Below, in pieces: positions 58,363-64,000 of a stretch of 64,000 nt of DNA. A model generated the notes under the pieces. It was not told where the DNA came from. It made no database searches and worked only from the letters and a program-made list of their open reading frames with translations. The translations under genes and the position numbers were made by a program. The stretch comes from Pelomonas aquatica (GTDB taxonomy: Bacteria; Pseudomonadota; Gammaproteobacteria; Burkholderiales; Burkholderiaceae_C). Where the stretch lies: contig NZ_JAPPUW010000023.1 of assembly GCF_026712205.1 (NCBI RefSeq), positions 1-64,000 on the forward strand, in the 5' to 3' direction. Position 1 is the first letter of the stretch, and each line of letters begins with the position of its first letter.

Positions 58363-59907
58363 ATGCCAGAGCAAGCCAATCCAGCCGTTCGCCTCGGGGC
58401 GATCTCCAAGCGCTTCGGCGCCGTGCAGGCCAACCGCGAGGTGTCCTTCGACATCGCCGCGGGCAGCGTGCACGGCCTGGTTGGCGAGAACGGCGCCGGC
58501 AAGAGCACGCTGATGGCCATCCTGTATGGCTACTACCAAGCCGATTCCGGCCATATCGAGGTCGATGGCCGGCGGGCCCATATCGCCAATTCCCAGCAGG
58601 CGATCGCTTTGGGCATCGGCATGGTCCACCAGCACTTCATGCTGGTCGACACGCTGAGCTGCCTCGAAAACATCATGCTGGGCGCCGAGGGCGGCTTCTT
58701 CCTGACCGCCTCCAAGGCCAAGGTCAGGGCCAGGCTGGAAGCGCTGATGGCCGAGACCGGCCTGCAGGTGCAGCTGGACGCCCTCGTCGGCGACCTGCCC
58801 GTGGGCGAGCTGCAGCGGCTGGAGATCCTGAAGGCGCTCTACCGCGGCGCCCGCATCCTGATCCTGGACGAACCGACGGCCGTGCTGACGCCGCAAGAGA
58901 CCGACCAGCTGTTCGTCACGCTGCGCCGGCTGAAGGAGCGCGGCACGACCATCATCCTCATCACGCACAAGCTGCGCGAGGTCATGAGCCTGTGCTGCGC
59001 CGTCACGGTGATGCGCGCCGGCCAGGTCGTCGAGACGCGGCCCATCGCGCAGTGGAGCGAGGCCACGCTGGCCGAGTCCATGGTGGGCCGCAAGGTCACG
59101 CTGGGCCGGCCCGAGGGTATGGAAATGCATGCCGGCGAAGTGCGCCTGCAGGCCAGCGGCCTCAACCTCAAGCATGCCAACGGCGTCGCGGCGCTGAAGG
59201 ACGTCAGCCTGACGCTGAAGGCCGGCGAGATCGTCGGCGTGGCCGGCGTGTCGGGCAATGGCCAGAGCGAGCTGCTGGAGGTGCTGTCCGGCCTGCGCGC
59301 GCCCGAGGGCGGCCGCATGGAGCTGGGCGGCAAGGTCTTCACGCCCGAGGCCTGGCTGGACACCGCGCAGGCCCGCCCGCTGCGCCTGGCCCATGTGCCG
59401 GAAGACCGGCATGCGGTCGGCCTGGTCATGAGCTTCCCGGCCTGGGAGTCCGCCGTGCTGGGCTACCAGGGCCTGCCCAAGTACCGCAGGGGCGCGTCCA
59501 TGAACCACGCGGCGATGCGCGACGCCACGCGCCAGATGCAGGAGCGCTTCGACGTGCGCCCGCGCGACGAGAACCTGGGTTCGGCCAAGTTCTCCGGCGG
59601 CAACCAGCAGAAGCTCATCCTGGCCCGCGAGATCGGCGAGCAGCCGACCGTGCTGCTGGTGGGCCAGCCCACGCGCGGCGTCGACATCGGCGCCATCGAA
59701 TTCATCCACCACCAGCTGCGCGCGCTGCGTGACGCCGGCTGCGCGGTGCTGCTGGTCAGCAGCGAGCTGGACGAGATCCTGGCGCTGGCCGACCGCGTCG
59801 TCGTCATGAACTGCGGCCGCATCACCGGCGAGCTGGCTATTCAAGACTGCGACGAGAAACGCCTCGGCCTGCTGATGGCCGCACAAGAAGAACGAGCCGC
59901 TGCATGA
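58363..59907 (+). CDS. Nucleoside ABC transporter ATP-binding protein
   Basis: 514-residue fused double ATPase. The first half has Walker A GENGAGKST, signature VGELQRLEI and Walker B ILILDEPTA. The second half has a degenerate Walker A (GVSGNGQSE) but a good signature FSGGNQQKL and TRGVDIGAIE. This asymmetric layout is normal in RbsA/NupA-type transporters. It energises uptake through the two permeases encoded next. Its stop overlaps the first permease ATG. Confidence 0.94.
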   Translation: MPEQANPAVRLGAISKRFGAVQANREVSFDIAAGSVHGLVGENGAGKSTLMAILYGYYQADSGHIEVDGRRAHIANSQQAIALGIGMVHQHFMLVDTLSCLENIMLGAEGGFFLTASKAKVRARLEALMAETGLQVQLDALVGDLPVGELQRLEILKALYRGARILILDEPTAVLTPQETDQLFVTLRRLKERGTTIILITHKLREVMSLCCAVTVMRAGQVVETRPIAQWSEATLAESMVGRKVTLGRPEGMEMHAGEVRLQASGLNLKHANGVAALKDVSLTLKAGEIVGVAGVSGNGQSELLEVLSGLRAPEGGRMELGGKVFTPEAWLDTAQARPLRLAHVPEDRHAVGLVMSFPAWESAVLGYQGLPKYRRGASMNHAAMRDATRQMQERFDVRPRDENLGSAKFSGGNQQKLILAREIGEQPTVLLVGQPTRGVDIGAIEFIHHQLRALRDAGCAVLLVSSELDEILALADRVVVMNCGRITGELAIQDCDEKRLGLLMAAQEERAAA

Positions 59908-61007
59908 GTCAGCCCTTGCAACTCCCCCGCTGGATCGACCTCGGCCTGCTGCCGCTGTGGAACCTCGCCATCGCGATGCTGGTGGCCGGCCTCGTCGTCA
60001 TGGTCATCGGCCACAGCCCCTGGCAGGCGTTGACCGTGCTGCTGAACGGTGCCCTCGGCAGCGTGCGCGGCCTGGGCTATTCGCTGTACTACGCGACGAG
60101 CTTCATCTTCACCGGCCTCGCGGTCGCGGTGGCCATCCATGCCGGCCTGTTCAACATCGGTGGCGAGGGCCAGGCGACATTGGGCGGCGTGGGCGTGGCG
60201 CTGGTCGCGCTGTGGCTGGGTGCCAAGCTGCCGGCCATCGTCATGCTGCCGCTGCTGGTCGTGGCCGCGGCGCTGTTCGGCATGCTGTGGGCGGCGTTGC
60301 CGGCCTACTGCCAAGCCTGGCGCGGCAGCCATGTCGTCATCACGACGATCATGTTCAATTTCCTGTCCGCGAGCCTGAACAGCTATCTGCTCGTGAACTG
60401 GCTGCGCCCGGCCGACAGCATGGCCGTCGAGTCCGCCGAGTTCGCCGCCAGCGCCCGCATGCCGGCCCTGCACCAGATCGCCGCCGCTTTTGGCTATGAG
60501 CTGCCGTCGTCGCCGCTGAACCTCAGCCTCGTCATCGCGCTGGCCGCCTGCGTCTTCGTCGGCTGGTTCCTGTGGCGCAGCGCGGCCGGCTATGCGGTGC
60601 GCGCCGTCGGCAGCGCACCGCGCGCGGCCCACTACGCCGGCATCCACCCGCGCGCCCAGGTACTGCTGGCCATGGCCATCTCGGGTGCGCTGGCCGGCAT
60701 GGTGGGCATCAACGAAATCTCCGGCGTGCAGGGCAAGCTGACGCTGGACTTCGTCGCCGGCGCCGGCTTCACCGGCATCGCCGTGTCGCTGATGGGCCGC
60801 AACCATCCGGTCGGCATCGTGCTCGCGTCGCTGCTGTTCGGCATGCTCTACCAGGGCGGCGTCGAGGTCAGCTTCGAGCTGCAGGGCTTCAGCCGCGAGA
60901 TGGTCGTCACGGCCCAAGGGCTCATCGTGCTGTTCTCGGGCGCGATGGCCACGGTCAGTGCGCCGCTGTTCGCACGGGTCTACGCCGCCATCAAGGGAGT
61001 CCGCTGA
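59904..61007 (+). CDS. Nucleoside ABC transporter permease 1
   Basis: 367-residue BPD_transp_2-type inner membrane permease with about ten helices. HAGLFNIGGEGQATLGG and VGINEISGVQGKLTLDFVAGAGFTGIAVSLMGRNHP are the typical ATPase-contact and pore segments of the YufP/NupP group. ATG overlaps the ATPase stop; its TGA shares a base with the ATG of permease 2 (TGATG). Confidence 0.93.
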   Translation: MSQPLQLPRWIDLGLLPLWNLAIAMLVAGLVVMVIGHSPWQALTVLLNGALGSVRGLGYSLYYATSFIFTGLAVAVAIHAGLFNIGGEGQATLGGVGVALVALWLGAKLPAIVMLPLLVVAAALFGMLWAALPAYCQAWRGSHVVITTIMFNFLSASLNSYLLVNWLRPADSMAVESAEFAASARMPALHQIAAAFGYELPSSPLNLSLVIALAACVFVGWFLWRSAAGYAVRAVGSAPRAAHYAGIHPRAQVLLAMAISGALAGMVGINEISGVQGKLTLDFVAGAGFTGIAVSLMGRNHPVGIVLASLLFGMLYQGGVEVSFELQGFSREMVVTAQGLIVLFSGAMATVSAPLFARVYAAIKGVR

Positions 61008-61972
61008 TGGATGAAGTCCTGATCGCCTCGGTCATCGCGTCCACGCTGCGCGTCAGCGCACCGCTGCTGCTGTGCGCGATGGCGGGCGTGCTGTCCGAGC
61101 GTGCCGGCGTCATCGACCTGGGCCTGGAGGGCAAGATGCTGTTCGCGGCCTTCGCCGCCGCGGCGACGGCCTCGGTTACGCAGTCCACGGGCCTTGGCCT
61201 GCTGGCCGCGGTCGTCGTCGCCAGCGCCGCCTCGATGCTGCATGGCTTCGCCTGCGTGACCCATCGCGGCGATCAGGTCGTCTCCGGCATCGCGCTGAAC
61301 ATGATCGCGGCCGGCCTGACCGTGGTGCTCGGCATCGCCTGGTTCCAGCAGGGCGGCCAGACGCCGCCGATTGCTCCCGACGTGCGCCTGACGGCCCTGG
61401 CGGCGGGCTTTGCCGAGCCGCAGCCGGGCCATTGGCTCGCCGCCGTCCTCGGCCACGGCCTGCTGAGCCACAACGCGCTGGTCTACGCCGCCTTCCTGAT
61501 GGTCGCCGCGGTGTGGTTCTTCCTCGAGCGCACCCGCCCGGGCCTGCGCCTGCGCGCGGTCGGCGAGAACCCGGCCATGGTCGAGGCGGCCGGCATGTCC
61601 GTGCAGGGCCTGCGCTACCAGGCGCTGCTGATGAACGGCGCGCTCTGTGGCCTGGCGGGCGCCTATCTGACGCTGGCCCAGAACGCGTCCTTCTCGCCCA
61701 ATATGACCGCCGGCCGCGGCTATATCGCGCTGGCCGCGATGATCTTTGGCAAGTGGAAGCCGCTGCCGACGCTGGGCGCCTGCCTGCTGTTCGGCTTCCT
61801 CGACGCGATGGCCATCCGGCTGCAGGGCGTGCAACTGCCCAGCATTGGCGAAGTGCCGGTGCAGCTGATCCAGGCGCTGCCCTACATCTTGACGGTCGTG
61901 CTGCTCGCTGGCTTCATCGGCTCGGCCGTCGCACCCAAGGCCCTCGGCCGCCCTTACGTGAAGGAGCGCTGA
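61007..61972 (+). CDS. Nucleoside ABC transporter permease 2
   Basis: 321-residue second BPD_transp_2-type permease (YufQ/NupQ group) with about nine helices. AGVIDLGLEGKMLFAAF near residue 33, VVSGIALNMIAAGLT and GRGYIALAAMIFGKWKP are the family features. The start is ATG 61007 by the TGATG junction; longer open frame upstream lies in permease 1. Its TGA shares a base with the cytidine deaminase ATG. Confidence 0.93.
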   Translation: MDEVLIASVIASTLRVSAPLLLCAMAGVLSERAGVIDLGLEGKMLFAAFAAAATASVTQSTGLGLLAAVVVASAASMLHGFACVTHRGDQVVSGIALNMIAAGLTVVLGIAWFQQGGQTPPIAPDVRLTALAAGFAEPQPGHWLAAVLGHGLLSHNALVYAAFLMVAAVWFFLERTRPGLRLRAVGENPAMVEAAGMSVQGLRYQALLMNGALCGLAGAYLTLAQNASFSPNMTAGRGYIALAAMIFGKWKPLPTLGACLLFGFLDAMAIRLQGVQLPSIGEVPVQLIQALPYILTVVLLAGFIGSAVAPKALGRPYVKER

Positions 61973-62388
61973 TGGAACTCTCCCAAGACCTGCTGGACCG
62001 CCTGCTCGCCGAGTCGCTGCGTGCCCGCGAGTTCTCGCATTCGCCTTACTCCAATTACAAGGTCGGCGCCGCCATCCTCGACGAGCAGGGGCGCATCCAC
62101 ATCGGCGCGAACATGGAGAACGCGTCCTACCCGCAGGGCTGGTGCGCCGAGCCCTCGGCGCTGACGGCCATGATCATGGCCGGCGGCAAGCGGGCCGTGG
62201 CCGCGCTGGTCACCGGCCCCGGCCCGGGCATCATCACCCCCTGCGGCGGCTGCCGCCAGAAGCTGCGGGAGTTCTCGGTTCCCGAAGAGCTTGTCATCAT
62301 CGCCGGCGATCCTGGCGGTATCCGCCAACGCTGGACCCTGGCCGAACTGTTGCCCCACAGCTTCGGGCCCGGTCACTTGAACTTCTGA
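61972..62388 (+). CDS. cdd: Cytidine deaminase
   Basis: 138-residue homotetrameric-type cytidine deaminase, converting (deoxy)cytidine to (deoxy)uridine. Zinc ligands are Cys in GWCAEPSAL with the catalytic Glu next to it, and the two Cys of TPCGGCRQKL. SPYSNYKVGAAILD and GANMENASYP bind the nucleoside. ATG 61972 shares one base with the permease stop. Its place behind the transporter implies use of imported nucleosides. Confidence 0.96.
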   Translation: MELSQDLLDRLLAESLRAREFSHSPYSNYKVGAAILDEQGRIHIGANMENASYPQGWCAEPSALTAMIMAGGKRAVAALVTGPGPGIITPCGGCRQKLREFSVPEELVIIAGDPGGIRQRWTLAELLPHSFGPGHLNF

Positions 62389-62396
62389 GGTTCCTC

Positions 62397-63233
62397 ATGA
62401 TCGATCACAACAAGCTCGACGTCGCGGTCACCGCGAGCGTCGAGAAGCTGCAATCCCTGTTCGGCACCGCCCCCGAGGTCGCCGTCGTGCTCGGCTCCGG
62501 CTGGGCCGGCGCGGTCAGCCATGTGCGGGACGCGAAGAACCTGTCCTATGCCGAGCTGCCGGCCTTCCCGCAGCCCAAGGTCGAAGGCCACGTCAACGAG
62601 ATCGTCGTCGGCAAGATCGGCGCGCAGCGCGTCATCTTCCTGCGTGGCCGCGCCCACACCTACGAGAGCGGCGAATGCACCGGCATGGCCGGCGCGCTGC
62701 GTACGCTGAAGCGCTGGGGCGTCAGGGTTCTCGTGCAGACCAACGCCTCCGGCTCGCTGCGCGGCCATATGCCGCCCGGCAGCCTGATGCTGATCGCCGA
62801 CCACATCAATGCGCCGCAGCGCAGCCCGCTGGTGGGCGAGCAGGGCAGCCAGCGCTTCGTCGACATGGTCAACGCCTACGACGCCGAACTGCGCAAGCAT
62901 GCGCTGGCGCTGGCCAAGCGCGAGAACCTGATGCTGGGCGAGGGCACCTATTGCTGGGCGCTGGGCCCGCAGTTCGAGACGCCGGCCGAGATCCGCATGT
63001 TCGCGGCCTGGGGTGCCGACGCCGTCGGCATGAGCACCGTGCCCGAGACCATCCTGGCCCGCCACGCCGGCCTCAAGGTCATGGGCATTGCGCTGATGAC
63101 CAATATGGCCGCCGGCCTGTCGGCCGAGGCGCTGACACACGACCTGACGCTGAAACAGGCGCAGATGTCCGGTGAGCGCGCCTCCGCCTTCCTGGCCGCG
63201 CTGGTCGCCAGCCTCAAGGAAGTGGCGCTGTGA
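62397..63233 (+). CDS. punA: Purine nucleoside phosphorylase (trimeric, PNP-II type)
   Basis: 278-residue trimeric PNP, splitting purine nucleosides with phosphate into base and (deoxy)ribose-1-phosphate. VVLGSGWAG binds phosphate, GRAHTYE carries the phosphate-site His, VQTNASGSLR and ALGPQFETPAEIRM contact the nucleoside, and GMSTVPETILARH is typical. ATG 62397 follows cdd by eight bases. Its stop overlaps the deoC GTG. An MTA phosphorylase is less likely given the salvage context. Confidence 0.94.
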   Translation: MIDHNKLDVAVTASVEKLQSLFGTAPEVAVVLGSGWAGAVSHVRDAKNLSYAELPAFPQPKVEGHVNEIVVGKIGAQRVIFLRGRAHTYESGECTGMAGALRTLKRWGVRVLVQTNASGSLRGHMPPGSLMLIADHINAPQRSPLVGEQGSQRFVDMVNAYDAELRKHALALAKRENLMLGEGTYCWALGPQFETPAEIRMFAAWGADAVGMSTVPETILARHAGLKVMGIALMTNMAAGLSAEALTHDLTLKQAQMSGERASAFLAALVASLKEVAL

Positions 63234-63994
63234 ACGCCGACCTGAAGGCCGCCGCCCGCACGGCGCTGGCCTGCCTGGACCTGACCAGCTTGAACGATGC
63301 GGACACGCCCGCCGACATCGACGCGCTGTGCCGGCGCGCCCGCACGGCCCATGGTGATGTCGCCGCCGTCTGCGTCTGGCCGCGCTTCGTCGCCCAGGCG
63401 CGTGCGGCGCTGCCGGCCTCCATCAAGGTCGCCGCCGTCGCCAACTTCCCCGACGGTGCGCTCGACGTGCAGCGCGCTCTGGCCGACATCGCCGCGATCG
63501 CGCAGGCCGGCGGCGACGAGGTCGATGTCGTGCTGCCCCACCGCGCGCTGCTGGCCGACCAGTCCACCGAGGTCGCCGAGTTCCTGTCCGAGGTCCGCTT
63601 CGCCAGCCGTCCGCTGACGTTGAAGGTCATCATCGAATCGGGCGAACTCGGCACGACCGAGCGCATCGCCCAGGCCACGCGCATGGCCCTGGCCGCCGGT
63701 GCCGACTTCGTGAAGACCAGCACCGGCAAGACCCAGGTCGGCGCCACGCCCGCCGCCGCCGCGGTGATGCTGAAGGAGATTGCCGCCAGCGGCCTGCCCG
63801 CCGCCGGCTTCAAGGCCTCGGGTGGCGTGCGCTCCGTGGCGGACGCGGCCGGCTACATCGCGCAGGCCGAGGCCGCGCTGGGCGCCGGCGCGCTGAACCC
63901 GCAGCGCCTGCGCTTCGGCGCAAGCGGCCTGCTGACCGACATCGAATCCGTTCTCTCCGGCGCCGACTCGGTCGCGTCGACCGCCGCTTACTGA
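63230..63994 (+). CDS. deoC: Deoxyribose-phosphate aldolase
   Basis: 254-residue class I aldolase cleaving 2-deoxyribose-5-phosphate to glyceraldehyde-3-phosphate and acetaldehyde, the last step in using deoxynucleosides as carbon. The Schiff-base lysine lies in GADFVKTSTGK, and the second lysine region is GFKASGGVRS. Start GTG 63230 by GTGA overlap. An ATG at 63997-63999 just past its stop may begin a further gene beyond the window. A phosphopentomutase, needed between PNP and DeoC, is not seen here. Confidence 0.96.
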   Translation: MNADLKAAARTALACLDLTSLNDADTPADIDALCRRARTAHGDVAAVCVWPRFVAQARAALPASIKVAAVANFPDGALDVQRALADIAAIAQAGGDEVDVVLPHRALLADQSTEVAEFLSEVRFASRPLTLKVIIESGELGTTERIAQATRMALAAGADFVKTSTGKTQVGATPAAAAVMLKEIAASGLPAAGFKASGGVRSVADAAGYIAQAEAALGAGALNPQRLRFGASGLLTDIESVLSGADSVASTAAY

Positions 63995-64000
63995 CCATGC

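Overview
The window looks like a chromosomal segment of a high-GC betaproteobacterium of the order Burkholderiales, probably near Roseateles, Rubrivivax or Leptothrix. The evidence is strong G/C bias at third codon positions, an exosortase A (XrtA/PEP-CTERM) type exopolysaccharide locus, a Kdp operon with an inserted TorF-type porin, an aat-bpt pair, and gene-family mixes typical of that order. No rRNA, tRNA, CRISPR array or phage module was seen. One compact inverted-repeat element is present.

Bases 1-28275 are an exopolysaccharide locus in two divergent operons. The rightward part (1-14871) is almost fully translationally coupled through ATGA or GTGA overlaps. It encodes the end of a UDP-sugar dehydrogenase, a GDP-mannose 6-dehydrogenase, WbpB/WbpD/WbpE-like enzymes for a 2,3-diacetamido uronic acid, four glycosyltransferases, an amidotransferase, a polysaccharide deacetylase, a Wzx flippase and a Wzy/O-ligase-like membrane protein. 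A GT-C-like membrane protein (14937-16739) follows. The leftward operon (25292 down to 16779) starts with an acyl carrier protein and two alpha/beta hydrolases of the exosortase-A type. It continues with two proteins of unknown function, two glycosyltransferases, a GNAT/FemAB-like protein and a second, N-terminally degenerate amidotransferase. A 134-bp region separates it from a rightward acyl-CoA ligase and PLP decarboxylase pair. Exosortase itself is not in the window.

Bases 28272-34053 are housekeeping. They hold bpt, aat and a chemoreceptor on the minus strand, then an ArsC/Spx-like protein, an ammonium transporter behind a good sigma-54 promoter match, and riboflavin synthase. Bases 34139-42939 are a complete potassium-uptake operon: a 31-residue protein, kdpF, kdpA, kdpB, the porin, kdpC, kdpD and kdpE. 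A RidA-family gene with two possible starts (lipoprotein or cytosolic) follows.

Bases 43871-47315 encode an acetolactate-synthase-like TPP enzyme overlapping two citrate-synthase-fold proteins in which the canonical catalytic residues appear to be replaced. This is the best candidate for an undescribed system. Immediately after it come a TonB-dependent receptor, a periplasmic binding protein and a CHASE8-type sensor kinase (47348-52138), which look like one signalling unit. A secreted cupin and aconitase acnA follow on the minus strand.

A 268-bp nested-palindrome element (55475-55742) sits directly upstream of the acnA ribosome binding site. After a MATE exporter, bases 57307-63994 form a nucleoside uptake and salvage operon: BMP-family binding protein, ABC ATPase, two permeases, cytidine deaminase, purine nucleoside phosphorylase and deoxyribose-phosphate aldolase.
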